From contig NZ_QQZY01000002.1 of assembly GCF_003351045.1 (NCBI RefSeq), positions 556,001-620,000 of the forward strand: 64,000 nt of DNA, given 5' to 3'. How positions within the stretch are numbered: the first letter of the stretch is position 1; each line of letters begins with the position of its first letter. The notes under the pieces were generated by a model. It was not told where the DNA came from. It worked only from the letters and a program-made list of their open reading frames with translations, and did no database searches. This stretch comes from Gaiella occulta. GTDB lineage: Bacteria; Actinomycetota; Thermoleophilia; Gaiellales; Gaiellaceae. Of this stretch, positions 52,403-60,466 are shown one piece after another. Made by a program: the position numbers and the translations under genes.

Positions 52403-52433
52403 TCTCCGAGCACCGCGGCACCGTTGCCCTTCT

Positions 52434-52721
52434 TCAATCGGGCAGGAGGGGCACGTAGCGCACCCGTTCGCGCGACTCGAGCAACGGCAGCGCCTGGCCG
52501 AGCACGAGCTCGCGGAAGTGCTGGCTGGCAGCGTGCCGCTCCAGGGCAGCCTCGTCGGCGTAGCGCTCGAACAGGAAGAAGGCGCGTGGATCGTCGGGGT
52601 CGCGGTGCGGGTCGTACTGCAGGCAGCCGGGCTCGGCGCGGGAGAGCGGCGCGAGCCGGGCGAGCAAGGCCGCCACCTCCTCCTCGGCACCTGGCCGGGC
52701 ACGCCAGCGCACCGCGAGCAC
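52434..52721 (-). CDS. ABM-domain (antibiotic biosynthesis monooxygenase-like) protein
   Basis: A 95-residue ferredoxin-like fold. The core RWRARPGAEEEVAALLARLAP and CLQYDPHRDPDDPRAFFLFERYADEAALERH is that of putative quinol monooxygenases of the YgiN type. No canonical start with a ribosome-binding site is visible; the GTG at 52721 is the best choice. It follows the GntR gene after 47 nt on the same strand, so it may be co-transcribed with it. Confidence 0.7.
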   Translation of the reverse strand: MLAVRWRARPGAEEEVAALLARLAPLSRAEPGCLQYDPHRDPDDPRAFFLFERYADEAALERHAASQHFRELVLGQALPLLESRERVRYVPLLPD

Positions 52722-52768
52722 GACCGTCGTGCCGCCTCCCTCGTCCGTTGCCCGTACCTCCGGCTCGC

Positions 52769-53413
52769 TCAGCGGGCGGCCTTCCCCCGTGCCAGCTTGG
52801 CGAAGTACTCCACGTGCTTGCGCGCCTCCCGGCCCGCCTTGGCAGCGGTCTCGGCCCGGATCGCCTCGAGGATCGGGACGTGTAGCTCCGCGGCCTCTTC
52901 CGGCTCGACCTGCGTGCCGTAGATGGTGAGCGTGATCCGCCCCTCGACCCCGAGCGACTTCCAGCACTGGGTCAGCACCGCGTTGCCGGCCGCTTCCACG
53001 ATCACGCGATGGAAGGCGAAGTCGTGCTGCACGAGCGCGTGCAGGTCGCCGCGCTTCGCCGCCGCCCGCATCGCCGCGACCGCAGATTCGAGCGTGGACA
53101 CGTCGCCCGCGAGGCGGACGGCCGCCTCCCTCGCGGCGAGGTCCTCGAGCGCCGCCCGCACGGGATACACCTCGATCAGCTCCTCCTCGCCGAACTCGCG
53201 CACGCGCGCGCCGCGGAACGGCTCCGATTCCACGAGGCGCAGCAGCTCGAGGTCGCGCAGCGCCTCGCGCACGGGTGCCTGGCTCGTGCCCAGATCCTGG
53301 GCGATCCGGGTCTCCACGAGCCGCTCGCCCGGCTGCAGCTCGCCCCGGACGATGCGCTGCAGCAGCACGTCCTTCACCTGCTCGCGGAGCACCGTCCGTG
53401 TGATCGCCTTCAC
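52769..53413 (-). CDS. GntR-family regulator (FCD type) of the glycolate genes
   Basis: A 214-residue FCD-type GntR regulator with the winged helix near residues 8-75 (ETRIAQDLGTSQAPVREALRDL) and metal-binding helices (DFAFHRVIVEAAGN near 130, ELHVPILEAI near 177). Its own promoter region contains ATCGATGATCGAT, and the same site lies between the FAH and glcD genes and at 22.55 kb. The family usually senses glycolate, lactate or related acids. GTG start. Confidence 0.88.
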   Translation of the reverse strand: MKAITRTVLREQVKDVLLQRIVRGELQPGERLVETRIAQDLGTSQAPVREALRDLELLRLVESEPFRGARVREFGEEELIEVYPVRAALEDLAAREAAVRLAGDVSTLESAVAAMRAAAKRGDLHALVQHDFAFHRVIVEAAGNAVLTQCWKSLGVEGRITLTIYGTQVEPEEAAELHVPILEAIRAETAAKAGREARKHVEYFAKLARGKAAR

Positions 53414-53468
53414 CGCTCACCCGTCCTGGATCTCACTGCTTCTCCTCGCCGGCGCCAGAGCCGCAACT

Positions 53469-53481
53469 ATCGATGATCGAT
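53469..53481. promoter_or_regulatory. Operator ATCGATGATCGAT (copy 2)
   Basis: ATCGAT, G, ATCGAT about 55-68 nt upstream of the GntR start. Autoregulation is likely. Confidence 0.7.
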
Positions 53482-53504
53482 TCGTCTCGCGTCAACCGTC
53501 GCCG

Positions 53505-54152
53505 TCAAGCGGCGACGACCGGATTGGTGATCTCCCCGAGACCGTCGATCTGGATCGTCACGGTGTCGCCCGGCTCAAGCAGCCGCTTCGGCTCGCGGAA
53601 GATGCCGACGCCGGCCGGGGTGCCGGTCAGGATCAGGTCGCCCGCCTCGAGCGTGGACGTGAGCGACGCGTAGCTGATGATCTCGTCGATGCCGAAGATG
53701 AGGTTGGCGGTCGTCGAGTCCTGCAGCGTCTCCCCCGAGACGATCGCCCGGATGCCGAGCGCGTGCGGGTCGGGAACCTCGGACGCCGGCACGAGCGGGC
53801 CGATCGGGCAGAACGTGTCCGGCGACTTGCCGCGCGTCCACTGGCCGTCGGCGAACTGCAGGTCGCGCGCGGACACGTCGTTCGCGACGACGTAGCCGCG
53901 CACCGCCTCCATCGCGTTCTCCTTCGAGACGTTGCGGACGGTGGTGCCGATGACGACGCCCAGCTCGGCCTCGTAGTCGCACTGCCGCACGACGGGCGGG
54001 ATCACGATCGCATCGCCGGGGCCGATCAGCGAGGTCGTGTACTTCGCGAAGAACAGCGGAGCCTGGGGGAGGTCGACTCCCTGCTCCTCGGCGTGGTCCT
54101 TGTAGTTGAGGCCGACGCAGACGATCTTTCCGGGACGGTCGATGGGGATCAT
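53505..54152 (-). CDS. Fumarylacetoacetate hydrolase (FAH)-family protein
   Basis: A 215-residue FAH-domain protein. KIVCVGLNYKDHAEEQG near residue 9, the metal ligands in CDYEAELGVVIG near 59, and NDVSARDLQFADGQWTRGKSPDTF near 90 are clear family marks. Members hydrolyse or decarboxylate 2-oxo and acylpyruvate compounds. It is divergent from glcD and shares its operator, so it probably works in the same organic-acid pathway. The ATG at 54152 follows TAGGAT by 7 nt. Confidence 0.88.
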   Translation of the reverse strand: MIPIDRPGKIVCVGLNYKDHAEEQGVDLPQAPLFFAKYTTSLIGPGDAIVIPPVVRQCDYEAELGVVIGTTVRNVSKENAMEAVRGYVVANDVSARDLQFADGQWTRGKSPDTFCPIGPLVPASEVPDPHALGIRAIVSGETLQDSTTANLIFGIDEIISYASLTSTLEAGDLILTGTPAGVGIFREPKRLLEPGDTVTIQIDGLGEITNPVVAA

Positions 54153-54159
54153 GCATACG

Positions 54160-54165
54160 ATCCTA
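54160..54165 (-). promoter_or_regulatory. -10 box of the FAH gene
   Basis: TAGGAT on the minus strand ends 7 nt before the ATG at 54152. Confidence 0.45.
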
Positions 54166-54202
54166 CGCGACGGCCTCGAGGGCGGATTGGACAACAGTGA
54201 TA

Positions 54203-54215
54203 ATCGATCATCGAT
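54203..54215. promoter_or_regulatory. Operator ATCGATCATCGAT (copy 3)
   Basis: ATCGAT, C, ATCGAT between the divergent FAH and glcD genes. Both promoters could be controlled from this one site. Confidence 0.72.
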
Positions 54216-54238
54216 TCAGCGTGGCGCGCCGCGCTCAG

Positions 54239-54244
54239 TAGACT
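54239..54244 (+). promoter_or_regulatory. -10 box of glcD
   Basis: TAGACT ends 7 nt before the ATG at 54252, with the operator just upstream of the expected -35 region. Confidence 0.5.
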
Positions 54245-54251
54245 CGAGCCG

Positions 54252-55706
54252 ATGCCTCTCGCCCACACGTTCGCCGCGGAGCTCCGGGCCGTGCTCGGCC
54301 GCGAGCACGTGCTCACCGAGCCCGAGCAGCTGCGCGTCTACGACTGCGACGGCCTCACCGGCTGGCGCGCGACGCCCGCCGTGGTGGCGCTGCCGGGAGC
54401 GACCGGCGAGGTGCAGGCGATCGTGCGGCTGTGCGCCCGCGAGGGCGTCCCCTTCGTCGCGCGCGGAGCCGGTACCGGGCTCTCGGGCGGTGCGCTGCCC
54501 GTCGCCGACGGCGTCGTGATCTCGCTCGCGCGCATGAAGCGGATCCTCGAGATCGACCTTGCCGCCCAGCGCGTCGTCGTGCAGGCCGGCGTCGCGAACC
54601 TCGACGTCACACGCGCGGTCGCCGGCGACGGCTTCTTCTACGCGCCCGACCCGTCGAGCCAGCAGGTCTGCACGATCGGCGGCAACGTGGCGGAGAACTC
54701 CGGCGGCGCCCACTGCCTGAAGAACGGCTTCACCGTCAACCACGTCACCGGTCTCGTCGTCGTGCTGCCCGACGGCGAGCTCGTCGAGCTCGGCGGCAAG
54801 GCGCTCGACCCGGACGGGATCGACCTGCTCGGCGCGTTCGTCGGCTCGGAAGGGACGCTCGGGATCGCGACGGAGATCACGCTGCGCATCCTGCGCACGC
54901 CGGAGGCGGTGACGACGCAGCTCGCGGCCTTCCGCTCGACCGACGAGGCGGGCGAGGCCGTCTCGGCGATCGTGTCGGCCGGCATCCTCCCGGCTGCGAT
55001 CGAGATGATGGACCGGCTCACGATCGCCGCCGCCGAGGAGGCGTTCCATCCCGCCTACCCCGAGGGCGCCGAGTCGGTGCTGCTCGTCGAGCTCGACGGC
55101 GTCGCCGTGCAGGTCGAGGAGGACGCCGCTCTCGTGGAGCGCATCTGCCGCGACCGCGGCGCCTTCGAGGTGCGGGTGGCCCGTGACGACGCGGAGCGGG
55201 CGCTCCTGTGGCTCGGGCGCAAGGGCGCGTTCGCCGCGATGGGGCGGATCTCGCCCGACTACTACGTCCAGGACGGCGTCGTGCCGCGGACGAAGCTGCC
55301 GCAGGTGCTGCGGCGCATCGCCGCGCTGTCGGCCGAGCACGGTCTGCGCGTCGGCAACGTCTTCCACGCCGGCGACGGCAACCTGCACCCGCTCGTGCTC
55401 TACGACGCCTCCAGGGGGGAGACCGACGCGGCGAAGGCGCTCGCCGACGAGATCCTCGTCGCCTGCCTCGAGGCGGGAGGCTCGCTCACCGGCGAGCACG
55501 GCGTCGGCGTCGACAAGGCGTGCTCGATGCCGAAGATGTTCTCGGAGCGCGACCTCGCGTCGTTCGAGCGCCTGCGCCGGGCCTTCGACCCGGACGGGCT
55601 CGCGAACCCGGGGAAGGTCGTGCCCACGCCGCGCCTGTGCGGCGAGGTGCCGGGGCCGTACAGGATGCACCCGCTCGAGAGGATGGGCGTTGCCGAGCGC
55701 CTCTAG
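54252..55706 (+). CDS. glcD: Glycolate oxidase subunit GlcD-like FAD-binding protein
   Basis: A 484-residue FAD-linked oxidase. The FAD_binding_4 domain has VARGAGTGLSGGALPV near residue 75 and PDPSSQQVCTIGGNVAENSGG near 135. The C-terminal FAD-oxidase domain has VFHAGDGNLHPL near 374 and GGSLTGEHGVGVDK near 414, with His ligands. It oxidises a 2-hydroxy acid (glycolate or D-lactate) and passes electrons to GlcF. The next gene starts 1 nt after its stop. Confidence 0.92.
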   Translation: MPLAHTFAAELRAVLGREHVLTEPEQLRVYDCDGLTGWRATPAVVALPGATGEVQAIVRLCAREGVPFVARGAGTGLSGGALPVADGVVISLARMKRILEIDLAAQRVVVQAGVANLDVTRAVAGDGFFYAPDPSSQQVCTIGGNVAENSGGAHCLKNGFTVNHVTGLVVVLPDGELVELGGKALDPDGIDLLGAFVGSEGTLGIATEITLRILRTPEAVTTQLAAFRSTDEAGEAVSAIVSAGILPAAIEMMDRLTIAAAEEAFHPAYPEGAESVLLVELDGVAVQVEEDAALVERICRDRGAFEVRVARDDAERALLWLGRKGAFAAMGRISPDYYVQDGVVPRTKLPQVLRRIAALSAEHGLRVGNVFHAGDGNLHPLVLYDASRGETDAAKALADEILVACLEAGGSLTGEHGVGVDKACSMPKMFSERDLASFERLRRAFDPDGLANPGKVVPTPRLCGEVPGPYRMHPLERMGVAERL

Positions 55707-55707
55707 C

Positions 55708-56601
55708 GTGCGCGTGACGAGCCTGGAGGAGGCGTCTGCCGCGCTGCGCGCGGCGTCGTCGCAGGGCCGCCGCGTGCGCATCGGCGACGACATCGACACG
55801 ACCGGGCTCGACCGCATCCTCGAGCACGAGGCGGGCGACCTCACGTGCACCGTGGAGGCGGGGATACGGCTCTCGGCCCTGAACGCGGCGCTGGCCCGGC
55901 ACGGGCAGCGGCTGTCGCTCGACCCGCCGGGCGACCCGACGGTCGGCGCCTGCCTGGCGGGGAACCTGTCGGGCCCGTTGCGGCACCGCTTCGGCGCGCC
56001 GCGCGATCTCGTGCTCGGCGTCACGCTCGTGCTCGCCGACGGCACGGTCGCGAACGCGGGCGGCAAGGTGGTCAAGAACGTCGCGGGCTACGACCTCGGC
56101 AAGCTCGTCTGCGGGTCTCGCGGCCGCGTCGCCCTGATCGCGCGGGTGAGCCTCCGGCTCCACCCGCTGGCGCCTGCGTCGGCGACGCTCGTCGTCGACA
56201 GCGACGACGCCGCCGCGGTGACGGCCGCGCTGATGGCGTCCCGGCTCGTGCCGAGCGCGCTCGACGTCCTGCACCCCGGGCGCGTTGCCGTCCTGTTCGA
56301 AGGGGGAAGGGCGTCGGTCGACGCGCAGCTCCGCGCGGCTCGCGACCTCGTCGGAGGGGCGGAGGCGTCCGGCGAGGTGTGGCGGGAGGCACGCGCCCGG
56401 CAGGGGGCGGCGCGCGGCCGCCTGCGGTTTTCCCCCGGCGCGCTGCGCGAGGCGCTCTCCGAGCTCGACGAGGCGGTCGCGCGCGCCGCTGCCGGCGTCG
56501 CCTACGTGCCCCACCCCACGCCCGACGACACGCCGACCTCCGTGCGCCTCCTGCAGGAGCGCGTCCGCGAGCGCTTCGATCCCGCGGGGACGCTCGCGTG
56601 A
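55708..56601 (+). CDS. glcE: Glycolate oxidase subunit GlcE-like FAD-binding protein
   Basis: A 297-residue protein with only an N-terminal FAD-binding domain of the GlcE type (LSLDPPGDPTVGACLAGN near residue 70 and GGKVVKNVAGYDLGKL near 117). The GTG at 55708 lies 1 nt after glcD. GlcE lacks the FAD-oxidase C-terminal domain and forms a complex with GlcD. It is coupled by GTGA to glcF. Confidence 0.9.
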   Translation: MRVTSLEEASAALRAASSQGRRVRIGDDIDTTGLDRILEHEAGDLTCTVEAGIRLSALNAALARHGQRLSLDPPGDPTVGACLAGNLSGPLRHRFGAPRDLVLGVTLVLADGTVANAGGKVVKNVAGYDLGKLVCGSRGRVALIARVSLRLHPLAPASATLVVDSDDAAAVTAALMASRLVPSALDVLHPGRVAVLFEGGRASVDAQLRAARDLVGGAEASGEVWREARARQGAARGRLRFSPGALREALSELDEAVARAAAGVAYVPHPTPDDTPTSVRLLQERVRERFDPAGTLA

Positions 56602-57851
56602 GCGCTGCCCCCGACGTGCTGCGCTCGCTGGCGAGCGACTGCGTCCACTGCGGCTTCTGCCTGCCCACCTGCCCGACGTACCTGCTGTGGAGCGAGGAGA
56701 TGGACTCGCCGCGCGGACGCATCCAGCTGATCGAGGCACACCTCGACGGGGAGATCGGGCTCAGCCCCACCGCGGTCACGCACTTCGACCGCTGCCTCGG
56801 CTGCATGGCGTGCGTGACGGCCTGCCCGTCGGGCGTGCAGTACGACCGCCTCATCGAGGCGACGCGCGGGACGATCGAGGCCGAGGTGCGGCGGCCGCCC
56901 GGCGAGCGGCTCGTGCGCTCGCTGCTCTTCCGGCTGCTGCCGTATCCGCGCCGGATGGCGCCGGCGCTGCGGCTCGCGCCGCTCGGCCGGGCGCTGCCGC
57001 TTCCCGGCCGGCTCGGCGCGATGACGGAGATCGCGCCGCCGTGGCGCTCGACCGAGGCGCCGGCGGCGATCACGCCCGCGCGTGGCGAGACGCGCGGGCG
57101 TGTCGCCATTCTCACAGGTTGCGTGCAGGCGGTCGTGTTCGGGTCGGTCAACGCGGCGACGGCGCGGGTGCTCGCCGCCGACGGCTACGAGGTGGCCGCC
57201 CCGCCGCAGGGCTGCTGCGGCGCCCTCTCGATGCACGCGGGCAGGCTCGAGGAGGGACGCGCCTTCTCCCGCCGCGTGATCGAGGCGCTCGAGGGCGTCG
57301 ACACGGTCGTCGTGAACGCGTCCGGCTGCGGCTCGCACCTGAGGGAGCTCGGGCACGTGCTGGGCGACGATCCCGCCTGGGCCGAGCGCGCGGCCGCTTT
57401 CTCGGCGCGCGTGCGCGATCTGGGCGAGTTCCTCACGGGCGTCGAGCCGCGGGCGCCACGTCACCCGCTCAACCTGAAGGTGGCGATGCAGGACTCGTGC
57501 CACCTCCGCCACGCACAGCGGCTGCCGCTCTCGTCGGCGGCATCGCTCGCGCGCATCCCCGGCCTCGAGGTCGTCGAGCCGGCCGAGCAGGACATCTGCT
57601 GCGGCAGCGCCGGCATCTACAACGTCACGCAGCCGCATGCGGCCCGGCAGCTCGGCGACCGCAAGGCGGCGCACGTGCTGGCGACGGGAGCGCACGTGTA
57701 TGCGAGCGCGAACCCGGGCTGCCTCGTGCAGGTGGCGACGGCGCTGCGCCGGCAGAAGCAGCCGCTGCCGGCGCTGCACCCGATCGAGCTCGTCGACGCC
57801 TCGATCCGCAACCTCGGCGCGGCGGGCCTGCTGCGCCGGGCCCGTCGATAA
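56598..57851 (+). CDS. glcF: Glycolate oxidase iron-sulfur subunit GlcF
   Basis: A 417-residue protein. Two 4Fe-4S motifs, CVHCGFCLPTCP near residue 15 and CLGCMACVTACP near 67, are followed by two CCG domains with CCGALSMHAGR near 205 and CCGSAGIYN near 333. It passes electrons from GlcD/E to the quinone pool. Its last 64 codons (57657-57847) recur almost exactly at 59268-59458, after an inserted islet. The gene itself remains intact. Confidence 0.92.
   Translation: MSAAPDVLRSLASDCVHCGFCLPTCPTYLLWSEEMDSPRGRIQLIEAHLDGEIGLSPTAVTHFDRCLGCMACVTACPSGVQYDRLIEATRGTIEAEVRRPPGERLVRSLLFRLLPYPRRMAPALRLAPLGRALPLPGRLGAMTEIAPPWRSTEAPAAITPARGETRGRVAILTGCVQAVVFGSVNAATARVLAADGYEVAAPPQGCCGALSMHAGRLEEGRAFSRRVIEALEGVDTVVVNASGCGSHLRELGHVLGDDPAWAERAAAFSARVRDLGEFLTGVEPRAPRHPLNLKVAMQDSCHLRHAQRLPLSSAASLARIPGLEVVEPAEQDICCGSAGIYNVTQPHAARQLGDRKAAHVLATGAHVYASANPGCLVQVATALRRQKQPLPALHPIELVDASIRNLGAAGLLRRARR
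57657..57847 (+). repeat. 191-bp direct repeat, copy 1 (3' end of glcF)
   Basis: Aligns with 59268-59458 at an offset of 1611 nt, with only four mismatches (57664, 57810, 57813, 57845). It encodes the last 64 residues of GlcF in frame. Confidence 0.95.
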
Positions 57852-57854
57852 AGT

Positions 57855-57864
57855 ACATATATGT
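57855..57864 (+). promoter_or_regulatory. Probable XRE operator and promoter
   Basis: ACATATATGT, a perfect 10-bp palindrome, sits 18 nt before the GTG of the XRE gene, followed by GATATAGT, a -10-like box. This AT-rich stretch is out of keeping with the surrounding DNA. Confidence 0.6.
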
Positions 57865-57881
57865 GATATAGTCGCCGAACA

Positions 57882-58223
57882 GTGCGAAGCGGTGATCTCG
57901 TCTACCTGGCCCGCACACGAGCAGGCCTGACGCAGGCGCAGCTGGGTGCTCGCGCCGGGATGGCACAGAACGCCGTCTCGCGCATCGAGCGAGGGGAAGT
58001 CGATGCGAGCTTCGCGTCCGTGACCAGGCTCGTGCGCGCCTGTGGGCTGGAGCCGCGGATCTCTCTGGCAGCTGGCGACGCTTCCTATGCACGCGACGTT
58101 CGCCGTCGGCTCGCGCTGACACCGCTTCAGCGTCTCGAGCTCGGAGTCAACCTCGCGCACGTGGCGCAATCCACGCGGCGCGCCGCGCTCGGCAACGAAG
58201 GAGTGGGCAATCGCTCGCGATAG
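57882..58223 (+). CDS. XRE-family helix-turn-helix regulator (antitoxin-like)
   Basis: A 113-residue protein. Residues 5-60 form a Cro/cI-type helix-turn-helix (LARTRAGLTQAQLGARAG then AQNAVSRIERGEVDASFASV). The rest is a short helical tail. It lies directly in front of two nucleotidyltransferase genes and next to the palindrome ACATATATGT, the arrangement of an autoregulated antitoxin. GTG start. Confidence 0.85.
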   Translation: MRSGDLVYLARTRAGLTQAQLGARAGMAQNAVSRIERGEVDASFASVTRLVRACGLEPRISLAAGDASYARDVRRRLALTPLQRLELGVNLAHVAQSTRRAALGNEGVGNRSR

Positions 58224-58311
58224 CGGGAACGACACGACCGGGTCGCAGCCCCGGCCGAGCGGCGGGACGCCGCCCCTCCACCTGTTCGACCCCCAGGCGA
58301 TCCTTGCCACG

Positions 58312-58782
58312 TTGAAGCGCCGCGGCGTCGAGTTCGTTGTGATCGGCGCCTACGCGGCGGTGACGCAGGGCTGGTCGGAGCCGACGAGCGACATCGACAT
58401 CACGCCTGACCGGCACGTCCGCAACCTCCAGCGCCTCGCTGACGCCCTTCGCGAGATGGAAGCACAGGTGCTGACTGCCGACGGGGACGCCGACGCGTCG
58501 TGGCCGATCGACGACCAGCATCTCCGCCTGCGTGAGACGACGTTCCTGACGACGCGCTTCGGCGACCTCGATGTCGTCCTCAACCCTGCCGCCACCGAGG
58601 GATATCCGGACCTTGCGCGGCCGAGCGAGTCGTTCCTTCTCGTCGCCGACGGCATCGAGATCCGAGTTGCCAACCTGGAGCGAGTCATTGCCTCCAAGCG
58701 CGCGAGCGACACGCCGAAGGATCGTGATGCCCTTCCCCGCCTCGAGGCGCTGCTGCAACGGCTTCCCAGGAGAGAGCAGTGA
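58312..58782 (+). CDS. Nucleotidyltransferase (AbiEii/MNT-like), copy 1
   Basis: A nucleotidyltransferase-fold protein, 156 residues from the TTG at 58312, the first usual start codon. The residues just upstream (HLFDPQAILATL) also match the second copy's FDPLVVLRAL, so translation probably starts earlier. The best-placed codon after AAGGAG is an ATC at 58210, 6 nt away. The core VIGAYAAVTQGWSEPTSDIDIT gives the GS-like loop, here lacking its second Gly and Ser spacing, and the DID metal triad. Such proteins act as toxins or modify tRNA or their partner. Confidence 0.7.
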   Translation: MKRRGVEFVVIGAYAAVTQGWSEPTSDIDITPDRHVRNLQRLADALREMEAQVLTADGDADASWPIDDQHLRLRETTFLTTRFGDLDVVLNPAATEGYPDLARPSESFLLVADGIEIRVANLERVIASKRASDTPKDRDALPRLEALLQRLPRREQ

Positions 58783-59267
58783 GTGGCGAGCGCCGCGGGG
58801 AGTGGCACGAATGGCCCTTCGATCCACTCGTGGTGCTTCGTGCGCTCGGCCGGCACCATGTGGAGCACGTCCTCATCGGCGGTCTCGCCGCCGTGTTGCA
58901 GGGATCGCCGCTTCCCACCTACGACATCGACATCACGCCCGCGCCCGGCGCGGCCAACCGTCGACGGCTCGTGGCCGCAATGACCGACATCGACGGGATC
59001 GTCCTGACCGACGTCGAAGACGCCCAGCGAGCTCTCGGCAAGAAGGCTGATCTGAGCCTGTACACACCCTTCGGGCACATCGATCTGCACCACACACCGG
59101 CCGGCTTCGACACCTACGCAGCAGTTCGCCGCAACGCACTCGTGCTGCAGCTCGAGCCAGACCTCACCGTTCTCGTCTCGCCACTCCGGGACATCATCCG
59201 CTCTCGCCTCGCAGCCGGCGACGAACGGCAGCTACCCGCGCTCGAAGCCGTCCTCGAGCTCGCGTGA
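58779..59267 (+). CDS. Nucleotidyltransferase (AbiEii/MNT-like), copy 2
   Basis: A 162-residue paralogue of the preceding protein. VLIGGLAAVLQGSPLPTYDIDIT near residue 28 has a full GG loop followed by the DID triad, so this copy is more canonical. GTG start with a GTGA overlap shows coupling. The final residues (RQLPALEAVLELA) end exactly at the start of the second glcF-tail repeat. Confidence 0.8.
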   Translation: MSGERRGEWHEWPFDPLVVLRALGRHHVEHVLIGGLAAVLQGSPLPTYDIDITPAPGAANRRRLVAAMTDIDGIVLTDVEDAQRALGKKADLSLYTPFGHIDLHHTPAGFDTYAAVRRNALVLQLEPDLTVLVSPLRDIIRSRLAAGDERQLPALEAVLELA

Positions 59268-59458
59268 GACCGCAGGGCGGCGCACGTGCTGGCGACGGGA
59301 GCGCACGTGTATGCGAGCGCGAACCCGGGCTGCCTCGTGCAGGTGGCGACGGCGCTGCGCCGGCAGAAGCAGCCGCTGCCGGCGCTGCACCCGATCGAGC
59401 TCGTCGACGCCTCGATCCGCGACGTCGGCGCGGCGGGCCTGCTGCGCCGGGCCCGCCG
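59268..59458 (+). repeat. 191-bp direct repeat, copy 2 (orphan glcF tail)
   Basis: Matches 57657-57847. It would read in frame to a TGA at 59461-59463 and encodes the same last 64 residues except for Arg for Lys, and Asp-Val for Asn-Leu. It is not preceded by a start codon and probably marks the original end of glcF before insertion. Confidence 0.9.
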
Positions 59459-59493
59459 CTGAGCGCACTCGACAGTTAGCTGACCGAGCTTGA

Positions 59494-60303
59494 TCACCTC
59501 GGCGTGAAGACGGCCTGGATGCCCGACTCATCGTCGGAGACGCGATATCGCCTACCCGCCTCGAGGTTGACCGTGAGGTAGACCGATGTGCCGCTCGGGA
59601 TCGTCTGCATCGCGCCGAGGAACGTCATCGGCATCGGGCCCGCCGGCAGCTTGCCCGTCGTCTCGATCGACTTGACCCAGCGGTCGACGTCGGCCTTCGT
59701 CTTCCCGGGGTTGAGGGTGACGAGGCCGAAGCCACGACCGGTCCCGGCCCGGTTGCGCAGCTCGATCGTCTGCCGGCCGGCCTGCAGCTGCGGGACGACA
59801 AACCGCTTCTTTCCGGCCGTGATCACAGCGTCGGCTTTCGGCAGTTGCGCCCCGGAGTCCCCGGTGATCGTGAAGGCTCGAGCCATGCCGAGCTTCGAGT
59901 GACGGACACCCTTCGCGTCTGGCACGGCGCAGATGAAGAAGTAGTTCCCCGGCGGGAGCTTCCTCGTGATCGTGATCTCGGCTCCGGGCGTCAGCAGCGG
60001 CGGCCCGCCGAAGTCGTGCACCCAGGCGACGTCCTTGCCCCGGTCGAACGCGCGCAGCGCCTGGGCAAACGTGTGGCCCTTGTCGATGCGGCCGAAGGCG
60101 AACTCGTGGGGCTCCTTGCCGGTGTTGCGGAACCGCATCGCAACGACGCCGCCTTTGACCACGCTCGGCATCACGTAGGCGTAGTCGGCGGCGTCGACCT
60201 CGACCGGGCCGGGTCTCGGCGCGGCACCGTGCGCCGCGGCGACGAAGCCGGCGGCGGCGAGCGCGGGCAGTGCGAGGGCGGGTAGCAGGATCCGTGCACC
60301 CAT
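59494..60303 (-). CDS. Secreted cupredoxin-like protein
   Basis: A 269-residue exported protein. The ATG at 60303 with AAGGAGG upstream is preferred to a GTG at 60330. Residues 1 to about 26 form a signal peptide (ILLPALALPALAAAGFVAA). The first domain has EPHEFAFGRI near residue 68 and YFFICAVPDAKGVRHSKLGM near 122, with His, Cys and His in cupredoxin order. A second, Cys-less repeat follows. It probably binds copper and acts outside the membrane. Confidence 0.75.
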   Translation of the reverse strand: MGARILLPALALPALAAAGFVAAAHGAAPRPGPVEVDAADYAYVMPSVVKGGVVAMRFRNTGKEPHEFAFGRIDKGHTFAQALRAFDRGKDVAWVHDFGGPPLLTPGAEITITRKLPPGNYFFICAVPDAKGVRHSKLGMARAFTITGDSGAQLPKADAVITAGKKRFVVPQLQAGRQTIELRNRAGTGRGFGLVTLNPGKTKADVDRWVKSIETTGKLPAGPMPMTFLGAMQTIPSGTSVYLTVNLEAGRRYRVSDDESGIQAVFTPR

Positions 60304-60454
60304 GGGGACGACCTCCTTCTCGGTGACCACCCGAAGCTAGGCCGCTCGGCGCTATCCGTCGTCGCCGCCCGCGGCGATCCTGGATCACTCCCCGGCGCGA
60401 TCTCGCGGATGCGGATCGCTCCGGCGGCCGATGGCGCGACCGCGGGCGACGGCG

Positions 60455-60460
60455 TACGGT
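60455..60460 (+). promoter_or_regulatory. -10 box of the histidine kinase gene
   Basis: TACGGT ends 6 nt before the GTG at 60467; this spacing favours that start. Confidence 0.45.
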
Positions 60461-60466
60461 CTAGCC

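Larger units (their letters stand above)
57848..59267. mobile_element. 1.4-kb XRE-nucleotidyltransferase islet inserted at the end of glcF
   Basis: Sequence between the two copies of the glcF tail. It opens with an AT-rich stretch and carries an XRE regulator and two nucleotidyltransferase genes, all rightward. The last gene's stop codon is directly followed by copy 2. No integrase or transposase gene is present. The islet has the look of a small toxin-antitoxin-like cargo that recreated the end of its target gene on entry. Confidence 0.7.

Noticed and set aside
57848-59267. Reading the islet as a transposon
   Set aside because: No transposase, terminal inverted repeats or short target duplication. 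The duplicated DNA is 191 bp of gene sequence, which points to another mechanism.
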